Assembly: GCA_958450325.1 (NCBI GenBank) | Contig: OY288251.1 | Coordinates: forward strand, 68,031,666 to 68,095,665 | Reading direction: 5' to 3' | DNA length: 64,000 nt | DNA from: Agrostemma githago | Lineage: Eukaryota > Streptophyta > Magnoliopsida > Caryophyllales > Caryophyllaceae | Shown here: positions 34,031 to 47,072 of the stretch, piece by piece | How the letters are laid out: the number at the start of each line of letters is the position of its first letter | Numbering within the stretch: position 1 is the first letter of the stretch | Program-made: the position numbers and the translations under genes | The notes under the pieces: model-generated | Database searches by the model: none | What the model saw: only the letters and a program-made list of their open reading frames with translations | Told to the model about the DNA's origin: nothing

Positions 34031-35872
34031 ATGTTGATGATGAAAAGAAAGAAGCAAACTTTGGATGTACCCAGGCCCATCTTCCTCCTCCTCCTCCTCA
34101 TCCTCCTCCCATCACCCCTTTCCACTGCCACTGAAGATGATGTCAAGTGTCTTAGAGGTGTCAAGAACTCCCTGAAAGACCCACAATCCAAGCTCCATTC
34201 TTGGAATTTCTCCAATACTTCTGATGTGGGTTTTGTCTGCAAGTTTGTGGGTGCATCCTGCTGGAATGACAGGGAAAACAAGCTCATTAGTCTGCAACTT
34301 AGAGATTTCCAGCTTTCTGGGAATATCCCTGATTCCCTGCAGTTTTGTTCCAGCATTCAGACACTTGATCTCTCTGGTAATGCTTTGATTGGCTCTATTC
34401 CTCCAAGTATCTGCTCTTGGGTTCCTTTTCTGGTTACTTTAGATTTGTCTAATAATCTCTTGTCTGGTCAAATACCTCCTGATCTTGGAAATTGTCAGTA
34501 TTTGAACAAGTTGGTTTTGTCTAATAATTCATTGTCTGGGTTTATTCCCCCTCAGCTGTCTAATTTGAACAGACTTACTGTGTTTTCTGTTGCTGATAAT
34601 CACCTTTCTGGTCAAATTCCGCCATCTTTGGCTCATTTTGATGAGTCTGACTTTGATGGGAATGGTGGGTTGTGTGGGAAACCAGCTGGGTCTAAGTGTA
34701 ATGGATTGAGTACGAAGAATTTGGCAATTATAATAGCTGCTGGTGTGTTTGGTGCGGCCGCCTCGTTGGGGTTAGGGTTTGTGTTGTGGTGGTGGTACTT
34801 CTCGAGGGGAGGTAAGAGGAGGAAGGAAGGTTATGGTCTTGGAAGAACGACGGATGGTACTTGGGTTGATAGGCTGAGGGCTTATAAACTCTTACAGGTT
34901 TCGTTGTTTCAGAAACCTCTTGTGAAGGTTAGGGTCGCTGATTTGCTTACTGCCACCAACAACTTTAGTCGCGACAATATAAGGATTTCGACTAGGATGG
35001 GCACGACATATGGAGCCATGTTGCCTGATGGGTCTGCATTGGCTATCAAACGGCTTAGTGCTTGTAAGCTTAGCGAGAAGCCCTTTAGGACTGAGATGAA
35101 CAAGTTGGGACAACTTAGGCATCCAAATCTAGTTCCTTTGTTGGGATATTGTGTCGTGGAGGATGAGAAGCTATTGATTTACAAGCACATGTCCAATGGA
35201 ACTTTGAATTCTGTGGTACACGGAAAGACAATGTTTTTGGATTGGCCCTCGAGATTTAGAATCTGTTTAGGTGCTGCAAGAGGTCTTGCGTGGCTCCATC
35301 ATGGAGGAGAATTGTCATATTTACATCAAAACATAAGCTCAAATGTGATTCTTCTAGATGACGACTTGGATGCGAGGATAATAGACTTTGGGCTAGCAAG
35401 GCTTATGTCGTCTTCAGAATCTAGCAACGAGAGTAGCTTTGTGAATGGCGAATTGGGGGAATTCGGGTATATAGCACCAGAGTATTCCAGCACCTTCACA
35501 GCATCGCTGAAAGGGGACGTTTATGCATTTGGCGTGGTTCTTTTAGAATTGCTGACAGGGCAAAAACCGTTAGAAGTGGCACTCGCCGAGGAAGGGTTTA
35601 AAGGCAATTTGGTTGATTGGGTGAATGCACTGTCAAGCTCTGGCCGATTAACTGAAGCCATCGATGAGGATATAAGTGGAAAAGGACACGACAAGGAAAT
35701 TCTTGAGGTGTTTACAATTGCATCTAAATGTACAGTTTCACGGCCCAAAGAACGATATTCAATGTACCAAGTGTATGAATCACTAAATAGCATGTCCGAG
35801 GAGCGTTTCTCTGAGCAGTACGAAGACTTTCCTCTGAACTTTGGAAGACATGACGTGAATCAGGCAGTATAG
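34031..35872 (+). CDS. BIR2: BIR2-like LRR receptor pseudokinase, copy B
   Basis: Single-exon gene, 613 aa, about 95% identical to copy A over the whole protein (roughly 27 differences counted by eye). It has the same order: signal peptide, Cys-pair cap, LRRs, one transmembrane helix and a pseudokinase with LHQNISSN in place of HRD and IIDFGLARL retained. Substitutions relative to copy A include GEIPSD to GQIPPD in an LRR, TRMGMT to TRMGTT in the degraded glycine loop, and a different C-terminus (NQAV rather than NQADQSSV). Both copies are intact, so both may be expressed. Copy B points away from copy A, with the two 5' ends facing each other across 4.8 kb. Confidence 0.93.
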   Translation: MLMMKRKKQTLDVPRPIFLLLLLILLPSPLSTATEDDVKCLRGVKNSLKDPQSKLHSWNFSNTSDVGFVCKFVGASCWNDRENKLISLQLRDFQLSGNIPDSLQFCSSIQTLDLSGNALIGSIPPSICSWVPFLVTLDLSNNLLSGQIPPDLGNCQYLNKLVLSNNSLSGFIPPQLSNLNRLTVFSVADNHLSGQIPPSLAHFDESDFDGNGGLCGKPAGSKCNGLSTKNLAIIIAAGVFGAAASLGLGFVLWWWYFSRGGKRRKEGYGLGRTTDGTWVDRLRAYKLLQVSLFQKPLVKVRVADLLTATNNFSRDNIRISTRMGTTYGAMLPDGSALAIKRLSACKLSEKPFRTEMNKLGQLRHPNLVPLLGYCVVEDEKLLIYKHMSNGTLNSVVHGKTMFLDWPSRFRICLGAARGLAWLHHGGELSYLHQNISSNVILLDDDLDARIIDFGLARLMSSSESSNESSFVNGELGEFGYIAPEYSSTFTASLKGDVYAFGVVLLELLTGQKPLEVALAEEGFKGNLVDWVNALSSSGRLTEAIDEDISGKGHDKEILEVFTIASKCTVSRPKERYSMYQVYESLNSMSEERFSEQYEDFPLNFGRHDVNQAV

Positions 35873-37418
35873 TCTGTTTAATCTCCTCTACTTTGTTTAG
35901 GCGTCATTCTCCTTCCTGATACGCTGTCCATCAGACTTAGACTCGGTTAACAATATCCGATGCTATATTGTTGTTTGTTCCGTGGTGAAGTGCTGAATTC
36001 ACGCTTTGATGAAAAATCTACGGACCACTGTGCAGAATTCACGCTTTAATCTCTAGCACAGGTATTGAGGTATGCAGAATTCCGAGTCACGTTGAATTTG
36101 GATACACCTGTATAATGTTGGTCTTCTTAAACTGCCTTTGCTTGCAAAGATTTTGTTGTTTTCTTTTCGTTTCTTTTTTCGTATTTGCGCTTTTCATGTA
36201 TGTAAAATTTACCTTAGCATCCACAGCTCATTGCTTTATTTTGGATTATTATTCATTAAATTATTTGGCAGTTTAGTTGGATGTTTGCTTCTGATGTGAG
36301 TATCCAACGATCTTATTTTTCCTGCAATATTTGTACTCCACAGAAATGAAATTTGACTTTGTTTAGGCCCCGTTTGTCTGAAACTGAACCTAATGGAGCT
36401 GAACAGAACGGAAGTATGTTAGGTGTAAGGAGGTGGTACAAAAGTTGATTAGTTGGTGTAAAATAAGGTTGATTTGGTCCAATTGTGGGCGATATTTTTG
36501 ACATATATAATCGGAGCTTTCAAACCCGGGTTTTATGAATTATGACAGGTTTTGGTGTTACACATGTGTAGCTGTCGGCTGTCGTCGTCTGTGGAGGATG
36601 AAGGCATGAAGCTACATTGTTTATTCCTTGGCTGGGTTTGATTAGAAGATTCAAATAACAAACTGACAGTTTGACAACTATATATGTTCGCTATCAATTG
36701 ACCAACTCCTGCCCATGTTCTTGCTTTGTCCCACTCACCAAACAAAACTGCTTTTAACCTATGAACTATCTCACCAAAAAAAAGAACATTTTCATCATTT
36801 AAAAACGTTCCATTACGAATATTTTATGCAAACTTATTGTCTTTGACAACAGTATCCGATGTAAAGCACAAGACAGGTCAAATACATACCAAAATACTGC
36901 AACCAACAAATAAAACTTGATTACAATGCAACAGATTCGTATGATGTTGACATGGAATCAGTTACTACAGTTTAAGCTTCGACAGGAAATTAAAATCTAT
37001 GGAAAAGGGTTCAAGTTTTACCCATAAAAACAAAGTCTGTCATGTGTTTGACACTCATCATCGAATTCATTCCAAAGTTGTTACAGTCACTCGCAGAACT
37101 GGAAGCTACATGCAAACTGAAGTTGATATCATGTATCTGAACTCAAAAAGTCTTCACTTTTGAAACTACACAAAATTCAGATACCACCAATCCAAGACAA
37201 GGCAGCCAAAGTAACCAAACTTTTGTAAGAAAAATTAGTCAAAAAAACATTCCCCATAAGATGAGAAAGATATGGGGACAAGGAAGCATATATCCTCGCC
37301 AAAAAACGGAAAAAAAGAAAAAGAAGAAACTAAAATTTATGCTTTGTTTTTCCATCCCGGGGGAGTAAACTAGTGAACAATGGGGCGTTAACACCCCTTT
37401 TTACCCGGCCGATCAATT
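35873..37418. other. 3' region of BIR2-like copy B and 3' UTR of the G3BP-like gene
   Basis: Homology to copy A stops within about 40 bp of the stop codons ('gtttaggc.tcat'). Near 36363 a GGCCCCGTTTGTCTGAAAC sequence resembles one end of a Tourist/hAT-like MITE, but no partner end was found. The stretch 36800-37418 is the likely 3' UTR of the reverse-strand G3BP-like gene. Confidence 0.4.
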
Positions 37419-40400
37419 CTATTGGTAGGAACGCTGCTGGAAGCCGTTGCCTCTTACGTTATCAAAGGCGCTTCCTGAAGTTCTAACACCGCCACGTCCC
37501 CTTGGTGCTTCGGTTTGGTAAGCGCCTCTACCTCGACCTCTGCCTCTCGCTACGCCTGTCCAAGACAACCACAAAAGGGGATCAATCAATTATGAGCATC
37601 GAGCTTTGAAATCAAAAGAACTTTTTTAAAGGTTACTGTCAAATTTTGAAAGATGATTCTATGACTAACCAACCAATGACTGCGGAACAAGCTCCTTTAC
37701 TACTAAAATTAAAATTTATAACCTTCATAATCTAACTTCGGACATCTCCACATCCAAGTGCACAGCACAATATAGCAATAATATAGTATATAAGAGCACT
37801 TACTTCCACCTCGTGGAGCGCTGTTGCTGCTTGCTCTCCTCCCCTCGATGTAGACTTGCCTGCCCAACAGTTCTATAGGCGAAGCCTACAATAGTTGAAT
37901 TTAAATTGTTAGGGTTATAAAAATTACAGAGTAATAGTAATATTTCTTTTGAAGAAGGCCAACATTTTTATTTTGTTATACTAAAGAAAAAAACCTTGCA
38001 TCAATATAAAAGATAGAATGATCCACCATTAATCTACATTTTACAATGTAAACATATTCAACACCCAATCTAAAATTAGTGCAATGAGTTAGTGGGAGTA
38101 CGCACGTTATTACCATGGTGTATGAAGACGGTACAATACATTAACAACTGAGAGAAAACTAATGAAACTAAGTCTCTTTACATGTCAATCAAAATTTGAA
38201 ATTATGCATGATTATTGATAACCAAAAGTCTTAATCTCAAAGGTTAGAAATTAGAATCAAGAGGGGAATAAAAAATTCCATTGACATTCCCAAAATTTTA
38301 GCACCTCACCTTACCGGTGAACAGTAGTGGCAAACTACTGTTAAGACACAATTTCCATCATACATCAGCCGTAAAGAGTCTATATGTTAAGACACTTCTA
38401 CCACATAGGACATGGGTGAGAGTGTAAGACTGACAGCCTGAATACATCCTTGTCGTGTCTTTTAAGAGATCGTCATGTCTTTTCAGAGATTGTCGAACCC
38501 CACCCCTACCTCGCGATTCCCCTTGAAGAATAATGGTAATGATTCAATTGTTGTATTTCTATTGGTGAACTGAAGCATTGTTCATCCACACCCATATTTA
38601 TGAAGGAAACCTGGTATGCTTGAATAATAAATTATATAAACAGTGTTTAGACAGTTCCACAACTCACGAACCTGAATTGCAATTAAAAAAAACTGTAAAG
38701 TACCTGAATTGCACTATGAACACCAGACATATCTTCATACTCGACAAATGCAAAGCAAATACCAATTTCCTGCAAGTCAAATCCGAATTAGGATAAACAG
38801 TACACTAGCAAGAGTAAATTAATGAGCTTCACAGGATAAAGTTTGATCATACCTTTTTATTCCTGATAAATACTCCATTAGATTTGATTTTGCCAAAATT
38901 CTTGAACTCCTTCTCAAGATCAGCATTTGTCACATTTGAGGGCAAGTTCCTCACGTAGACAGATGTCAGCTCCACTAAATTGCACAAGTTTCAAAAATGG
39001 AAATTAGGGAAAACTATTTCCAGGCCCAAATACATTGCAAAAGGCCATACACACATATCCAGGCTCCAAAAGTGGTTGGCCACATATGATACCAATGGTA
39101 ATTACGCTCAGGATTCTACACAACAAACTCTAAAATTAAAGGAATAGTTCTAACCTAATCCCCTTTATGTAATGGGCTACCCAAATTACTGGATGAAGAA
39201 TAAAGATGTCTTTCAATAGTAAGGAGCAAGAAAAGTGAGGTAAATAATTGACAAGTGACTCTTCAGGGAAAAAATATAAATTACGGAGTAATAAAGGGGG
39301 GAGAGAGATAAATCAATTTAGCAGTGGAGGTAGAATGTGAACTAAAAGTTTGCACACCTTCTTGAGAAAAACCGTCATCTGCCCCAGGACCGGATGCTTC
39401 AGGTACAAATGATGATGCTGAGGGGTTTAGTTGTTGAGCATTCGCTTGAACCGTCTGTTCCAATGGGGGTGGAGGAGGCATGCTTTGTCTTACGACAGTT
39501 TGACGGGGAACAGATGATTGTGAGGATTGACCCTTCGAGGCTTGCAACTGAACAATTTAGGATACAGAAATAAACATATAAAATCAAAATTGTGGTCATA
39601 CAACAACACATCACAAGTCACAACATGTCAACATACAAACAGCGAATAATGCTAGGTAGGGATGTAGTGACAATTAAGTCTCAAAGGCACATGCGCCATG
39701 CACACAGGACATTGTTTTAACAAACAAATTAAAATTTCAACTTGTGGGTAAGAATACCTTTTTGGATTTATGTAAGGTTACACGTAATAAAACCAAAAGC
39801 TAGCTGTAAGTTATAACGGGACCAAAGGGAAGGGTATAAGAAAAGAGGGAAATTTCACACTTCATATTAGTATGCCTTTACCAAAAAGAGGATGTTAAAA
39901 AAATGAAATCTATATAATGGGAGCAAAGCGAAGAGTAGAATAAAAAATAATACTCTCAGGGAGCCTTGCATAATTGCGTTTATGCACGCCCAAGATGCGT
40001 ATGTTTATATGAAGGATGGCACTGATGAGGGGATAACACGATCAAATCAAACTGGAACAGAGGAGGAAAGATGCAACAAGCGCGTATGATATTGTCATTG
40101 ATAAGTGTGTGACACAAACATCATAAACAAATTCAAAAAGGAGTTGAGAGGAAGCATACAATGGATGCATATGACAACTTTGCACGTTCTACAGAAGGTT
40201 CAACAGCAGGCTCATGTGCAGGTTCGGGAGCTGGTTGAGGAGTAGGTGCAACCACCACAGGGTCTTCTACATGGTTGACAACACTCTCAAAGGGATAAGG
40301 CTCCTCCACAGGAGCTTCCTGGACAACTGTTTCTGACAGAAGCTCTTCATGTTGTTGCTCATCAGGAAGGCTATATTTGTCGATGGGACTATCATCCTCA

Positions 40401-42835
40401 ATATGCAGCGAGTTCACGTATTCCCTGGTCTCTTCCTCATACTCGTAATTTGGAACTGCAACGGTAAACATATAAGCCCAACATTTTGGAACAAGCAGTG
40501 TAAGGACGCACACAACTGAACAAGGATTTGATCATCCACAAAACCTTAGTCTCAACCACTAGATGTCAATTAAATAAATAAAAAACTGAGTTTATCTCAA
40601 AATCTAGTTAACCCTGCACATGAAGACACAATACAAAATCCATCAAAGGATTCCCATGCTAGAATAAATTACGGGCTACAGGATCACATAACTAAGTTTA
40701 AGGGTGCTTCAAATTAGTTCAAAATCATCGGCATTAATTTTAATTATTTCACATTAAAAATTACCCGAGACTAAAAGGAAGATGGAGCCTTACACTGCAA
40801 TGGATAAAATACGAAATACAAAACAGAAATTTGCACTGTTCGGCAAATAGTTGCACTGGCTTGCCATACAATGTCAAGGAAAATTATGTTTGTAGAAACA
40901 AAGAGAAACAAATCTATTCTATATCCAATAAGTATCAATACGCAATGGGAAGTTGATATCATCTTGTATCTGTAACTACTTTGCTAAAAACTCCACTTTT
41001 ACTAATCAAGAGAATGATCTAATATAACTGATTCCATCAAGTACCTGTCTGCTCTAGATGAGGATTGGTTGCATGCACTTCCGAGTCAACTGGAATGTCG
41101 GGCAATTCAGGTATTGGATGCTGGTTAATGGCATCCCCATCCTGGAATTGAAGAACATCATTCATGACAAAGAAACCCTTATCCTGGGGGGCTAAGAAGA
41201 AGGCCTGTGTGAACTTCCTTTTTCCATAGAAGTTCCTGGACCTCACAATGCCAGACACAATAAGAAGAATGCCACCATTCCATGAGTTTTGGACATCCAG
41301 TCGTGTGACTTCAACTTTACTCACATTGAGAGAAGTAAGAAGGGAATGGATATCCTGCCAAATTATTAGTTAATTACAGCCCTTAGGTCAAAGCAAAAAG
41401 ATACGAGTACATAGAATAAAAAAGTGTATCACTTAAGTCCCGAAACATCACTTAAACACTTTTAGGACAAAAGAGAACATCGCATGACAAATGCATACAT
41501 CACCGTCATATTTGAGAATTTAAGTAATGGAATGGAAGGGGAGCATAAATAGCACAGCAAGAAGCAGATGGGCGCCAAGCCACATAAGCGCAACAAGTAG
41601 CTCAAAACAGCATAGACAATATCACAAATTAAATAGGCTGGCAAATACAAAGGAGGAATGCCTTTATCCATGGTAATTGTGACTTGAGGACTTGCCCTCA
41701 ACTGTGCTCTAATGGGACCACCTGCAAATGGCTTTAGATAGTAGAAAGGATTCTTTTGGATATACTACTCGTATCTTCTCAAGGAAGAGCTCATCCTTGC
41801 CGTGGGAACATAGCAACCTCAAATTAATGTATCCAATTTAACTTTGGGATGGGTCAACCAACATCAACGTGCTCGATGCAATGATACTTATGACATATTG
41901 GTCAAACTAGAACACACTTTAGAAGCAACTTACAAGACACGGCCTAGTGCCCGCAAGACATTATATCAGCTCATGCCTCAAAAAAATTTAAGTCCTCAAG
42001 AAGATATCTTCCACTATGCATCAAATGAGCAAAAGAGCAGATCTTGTTTACTTAACGGTAAATCTTGATAAGACGGCCCCACATTCACAAGATGAGCTTA
42101 ACTTAAAGTTTCCAAACTCAAAGCTGAACCGAAAACTCCGTATATATACAAGGTAGTTATACTAAAGATGTTATTCAATATCAAGAAACGACTTCACATT
42201 GTCTTCCCAAATAAGAACCCTTAACTAATAAGGGTATATATCTTCAAAAAGGCCACAAAACAAACATCCCTTTAATGAGATTATTCCAAACTTGCTCATC
42301 TTGACTTCCTCAATCAGTGAAAACCTAATTTCAAACACAAATTACACGAAAAAGAATCCAGAACTGCACTTAAAGCAAACAACTATTCATAAAACATTGC
42401 TTTTCTGGTAAATAAACACCAAGTTCCAAACTTTTTCCTTCAATCCAAACTTCTACCCAAATTAAAAAAACATCATCAAAAAACAATAGAGCAGAATTTT
42501 ACCAGCATCGTAGAAACGGTTTGGGAATCGTCCCCATCGACTCGAGTCATGGTGCTTGATTCATTGTAAAACCGATGAGAATACTCGGGCGTTTCACTAA
42601 GCACTTGATAGTATTGATTGATGAAGAATGAACCAACCTATATATACATACATAGATTAAAACCAACCCGCCATTAAAATAACATCATCAACTACAATTA
42701 ACAGAGCAATGCAGGAAATTTTGAAATATAGTCCCTGAATATCTGATTAAATTGATTGAATCATTGAAACGGAGGGAGTGTCGGATATATATATTATTAT
42801 ATTACCTCGAAAGCGGAGATATTAGAAGCCGCCAT
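37419..42835 (-). CDS. G3BP-like NTF2-domain/RRM protein
   Basis: Nine exons: 42806-42835, 42503-42637, 41045-41354, 40160-40455, 39358-39547, 38853-38974, 38704-38769, 37804-37885 and 37419-37555. They sum to 1368 nt (455 aa) with every phase consistent. Residues 8-125 form an NTF2-like domain (VGSFFINQYYQVLSETPE, FTQAFFLAPQDKGFFVMND). An acidic/proline-rich linker follows (EEPYPFESVVNHVEDP, PPPPPLEQTV). Then comes an RRM with RNP2 VYVRNL and an RNP1-like GICFAFVEYE, and an RGG tail (RGRGRGRG). This is the domain order of G3BP/Rasputin RNA-binding proteins, linked to stress granules in plants and animals; the specific role here is inferred. Confidence 0.92.
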
Positions 42836-43269
42836 TGATGGTGATGGTGATGGTGAACAAAACCCTAAACCACTCAAGACCCAGAAATCTAATCCCCTGG
42901 ATCCAAAAACCCTTTGAATAGTTTTGGATGAATATGGAAAATAAAAAGGATGATATTATTTTAATGTATTTAATTTGAGGAGTAAATATGTGTGTGTATC
43001 TGTATATATTGCAATAAATATTGGGTGTACTTGGAAAGTGCAGAGGCCGAGATATAAGGAAGAAGTGAAAGAGATATAGAGATGGAGAAGAGAGAGTTCA
43101 GATCTGAGTCTGAGGGAAAGTGAGAAGGTCTTTGTATCTTGTTCTCTTCACTATTCTTTTTGTGAGGTGACGTAGGAGAATGGTGTTGATACGAAGCATG
43201 TGATGAAAAATGGAGTAAATAACGCGAAAATATTTACTGAAATGAGACTCACTCGAAAAAATTCATAAG

Positions 43270-43363
43270 TTGATTCCTACCATTCTTTGGATTCCTACCA
43301 TAAATTGATTATATGTGAGTAGTATTTTAATCAAATGGTATGAATCTAAAGAATGGGAGGGAG
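43270..43363. mobile_element. Stowaway-like fragment
   Basis: The right end GAATCTAAAGAATGGGAGGGAG, followed by TA, pairs with 'ccattctttggattcctacc' on the left. The left CTCCCTCC terminus is missing. Confidence 0.55.
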
Positions 43364-43549
43364 TACTACTCTACGAGGTTAACTCAAAAAGATACAGAGA
43401 GTACTCAATAATAATCCAAACTACACCATATTCTTGAAATAATATCAACATTTTAATCTCAAATTAAGATCAACCTTCTAGATTGAAGTCACATGTTAAA
43501 AGTTATCGGTCCCTCTCGTCTTTCTTTTCATCCTAACCTAGACTTGACA

Positions 43550-43725
43550 AAATTGATCCGACCCGGATGACCATACCCAAATAACTCACCCAAATCTGAC
43601 CCAATATCTGAACTGAAGACTTTAATTTGACCCGAATAAATCCAATTTTTCCTGACCCGAAAGTGGTCCGGTCCAAAGCTAACTCACCCAAACCTGACCC
43701 GATTGACTAGTTTACCACCTTTCTC
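43550..43725. mobile_element. Small hAT-like element or fragment
   Basis: Both sides carry gacccga/acccaaa words, the typical subterminal repeats of plant hATs. The edges resemble TAGACTTGACAAA and TTTACCACCTTTCT (reverse complement AGAAAGGTGGTAAA). No 8-bp duplication was resolved. Confidence 0.45.
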
Positions 43726-45017
43726 ACCATTAAAAAACATCTCGACCACCATCACCCCCTCACACAATAACGGACCACTATATTCCTCCGATCCCTTCTT
43801 CTCCTTCTTCTTCTTCTTCTGCTTCTTAAGAATATGCACATAGAATCCATTTACAACCCCATAAACAAACCTTCACAAACCCAATTAACCTCATGCTTAC
43901 CATATATATACCACCACGAACCCCACCTTCACCTTATATCCGTCCATTGAGAAAAACTCTGAGATCTTCGTCTCTCCTCACACCTCAAAGAATTCTAACA
44001 TGCACCCACGAAGTTGCTTCAACTCCGTTAACCACACCACAAACACCCTCCTCTGTCGATCACCACCATACACAGCCTCAACCGCCGTTGCTAAAATATT
44101 TTTGATATTTAGTGCCCAACAATGGTCTACTGGTAGTGGTGGAGGAGCAATGGTGGTTCGCAAAAGTTGCGGTGGACGATTTATGGTGTAATGGAGATGA
44201 TGGATTTGGTATTGTGAGTGGTCGAAAAGAGTGAAATTGATGAATTAGGGAAAGTCACTACCTATAGATCAAGTAGCCCCTCATCTAATATGTTGGGACT
44301 ATTTTTGAATTATTTTGATGAAATAACATTTTTTATATATATCTATATCTATGCTAATACTCCATAATACAAAAACCACACATTTAATTTTTTGGCGTCA
44401 AAAATACTTTCTTAATATATCACATTTTCCAGGCTCAAGTTTAAAATATTCTGATAGTAATGTAATTTATTTAAACGAGTTAAAATATCTGAAAACAGAG
44501 TAAGTATACACCTGCGGATAAAACAACTTATCACGTTTAATGCGATTGAAATTATTTCCATATGATAATCGAACGTATATAGATTGAACATTGTCGAAAA
44601 TATCCCTATTACACTAATTTCTAACATATAAACAAATATACGTGAATTTAAACATTTTTTATACTCCGTATAACGTAACTAATCGGTATAATCACTTTAT
44701 AAAATAACATGAAATAGATTTAAAAAAATCTATATCTATAAAAATATATTAGTATCAATAACGAATAATAATTTCCAAAAAAATGGATATTAGTTATGAA
44801 ATATTAATGTAGGTAAGTTTCATCTAATGTAGTACTCCGTATATAATACAGAGTAGTAACCAGACTTCTTTGAAATATATGGATATTGGAGAATATAACA
44901 CATTTTACGTATTACACGTCTCTATAATAAGACTAGGTAATCTCTACATGAGTAATTGTTACATTAAATAATTTTATTTTATTATTAATTTACGAGATAA
45001 CAATCACTTATTTTTTA

Positions 45018-45521
45018 GGGTTATTTCATGTGAATAATACCAACTATGCGCGTGCTTCTTAAATTAATACAAACTATACCTAATCTCGTTTTAATATGAA
45101 CTAAGCATTCATTAATTTCTCTTTGTTATGTATGAAATTATAACTTGCTATTACAGGTCATAGTGACTTGTTGTAACTTTCTAGGGTTTTATTAGGTCCG
45201 TTGCAGTCATCGTGAAAGCCAAAATAATAATAAAAATAATTTTTTTCCATAGCTTCTATAACACTAATTAAAAAAGAAATGAAAGATGAATTTTCGGAAA
45301 ATTTAATTATTTTTTTCAATGGCCGAAAATGAACACGAAATGTGAATCAGAAGAAGAAGAGTCAGAGAAAGAGTTGAATAATGGAGATTCAACCGGTAGC
45401 CGGTCACCCATAACAAAGCGAGATTAATGAAGGCGTAGTTCGTATTAAAATGGAATTACGTATAGTTTGTATTAATTTAAGAAGCACACGCATAGTTGGT
45501 ATTATTCTCATGAAATAACCC
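45018..45521. mobile_element. MULE MITE with ~90-bp TIRs and 9-bp target duplication
   Basis: The left arm GGGTTATTTCATGTGAATAA and the right arm TTATTCTCATGAAATAACCC continue as inverted repeats for about 90 bp. The exact duplication TATTTTTTA flanks it at 45009-45017 and 45522-45530. The middle holds a short purine-rich segment (45330-45400) that could be captured host sequence. Confidence 0.88.
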
Positions 45522-45696
45522 TATTTTTTAATGGTACACTTTGGTTTTCATGAGTCGGTTCCAATTAGATGTCTATTTTTTATTCGCAATTTTCTTGAAA
45601 TGTTTTTTGTTATGATTTTTGTATTAAGTTAGTTATATCGTGAGTTTACATTATTTAAAAGAACATAATTTAAAACTAATTTACCCAATCAATAAT

Positions 45697-46555
45697 GGAT
45701 TATTTAACGGGAATAATACCAACTATGAGTGGAATTTCATGAATAAAACCAACTTTGATTAATACGGGAATAAAACAATGTATGAGAAAAATTATACGAG
45801 AATGAAATAGCCTCTTAAATGACCGGATAGAATAGGTTTTTGTGGGTTTCATGCTATTAATTAACCCACATCTTCATCTTCTTCGTTGACATGACAAACT
45901 CCATTTTCCTCTAAATCAAATTTTTTCTCCTAAACCATAATTTCTCCAAATCCATGACCCATCAAATTCATATTCTATGAATTTATGGGGATCAAACTCG
46001 AAAGATGTTTTACGCAACCACAAGTCTTCATGGATCAACCTACGTTTTCAATCAAACTAATTAAAAAGACACTAATTCGACACTTAAGCTCTAAATTAAG
46101 TCCAGAATAAGAAACCCTAAATGAAACCCAGAATTAGAAAAACCCAGAAAAATCGATTTGGGGAAATGAAAATAATACTCATTGTTGAGATTTTGACAAT
46201 ATTAATGGTAATTACTTATAAATACGGACGAACAAAAGTTTGAAGAAGATAAATAAACAAAAGTTTCGAAAAAAAATTACCTTCCGCAAGATGAATTAAG
46301 GTGGAAGAAAAGGTGACGTTTTAAAGTGAAGGAGAAGGAGGAGAAGATGAAGTTTAAACATTTACATTTATTACTCTACTGTTTAGCCAATAATTCTACT
46401 ATTAGAGAAATGTTGACAGGTGTAGCCGGTAGCCCGTTAGAGTATTTCATTCTCGTACAATTTCTCTCCTACATTGTTTTATTCCCGTATTAATCAAAGT
46501 TGGTTTTATTCATGGAATACCGCCCATAGTTGGTATTATTCCTGTTAAATAACCC
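45697..46555. mobile_element. MULE MITE with ~115-bp TIRs and 9-bp target duplication
   Basis: The left arm GGATTATTTAACGGGAATAA and the right arm TTATTCCTGTTAAATAACCC continue as inverted repeats for roughly 115 bp. The exact duplication ATCAATAAT flanks it at 45688-45696 and 46556-46564. Its outer TIR is related to that of the neighbouring 45018-45521 element. The interior (45900-46350) is unrelated and may be captured sequence. Confidence 0.88.
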
Positions 46556-46785
46556 ATCAATAATTGTATCAAATGTACGAGATATGTGCACAATATGTTA
46601 AAAGATATATACAGGTCAAACATGTATCTTTGCATTGATTTCATGTGTGGATGTTTCATGTTGATTTTAAGCATACACTTTTTTCATTTTTAAAATTGTT
46701 CGTGTTAAAGGTTTGATATCCAAATAAGATTTTTTACATAATTTTATATTTATACGCGTGCAATTTTGCACGGGTACTAACCTAG

Positions 46786-47072
46786 TTGTAAATATAACTC
46801 TAATGTTCGAGTTGACGAAGACCAATGAGAATCACTAATCCAAGCATCCATCAAAATTCAAAACTAAGATCTAAATATCCAACGATCTTAAAATTATTAG
46901 ATTTTGATACGTAACGCAACCATGTAAATGTAATCCTTATTTGTTTGACAAAATGCACTTACGCAAGCATGTAATTCCAATGAGCGCACACTCAACACAA
47001 CACAAGAGAATTTGACAAAATGCAATTTACTTGTACAAACGTGTGTGTCAAACTACACTACGTACCACAGAA
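46786..47072. other. 3' flank of the QRT3-like gene
   Basis: About 290 bp between the Helitron end and the QRT3-like stop codon, probably including its 3' UTR. No other feature was seen. Confidence 0.4.

Larger units (their letters stand above)
42836..44341. other. Promoter of the G3BP-like gene and intergenic
   Basis: The sequence just upstream of 42835 is the likely leader and promoter of the G3BP-like gene. The rest holds a partial Stowaway, a hAT-like fragment and pyrimidine-rich CTT repeats (43797-43826). Short overlapping reading frames at 43890-44190 show no recognisable domain. Confidence 0.4.
44342..46785 (+). mobile_element. Probable non-autonomous Helitron containing two nested MULE MITEs
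   Basis: The right end is a classic Helitron 3' terminus: a short hairpin (GTGCAATTTTGCAC, 46759-46772), then GGGTACTAAC and CTAG followed by a host T at 46786. The proposed 5' end is TCTATATCTATGCTAATAC at 44342, preceded by A, resembling common plant Helitron starts; another TC start near 44941 cannot be excluded. Removing the two nested elements leaves about 1.07 kb. No Rep/helicase coding was found. Confidence 0.6.
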
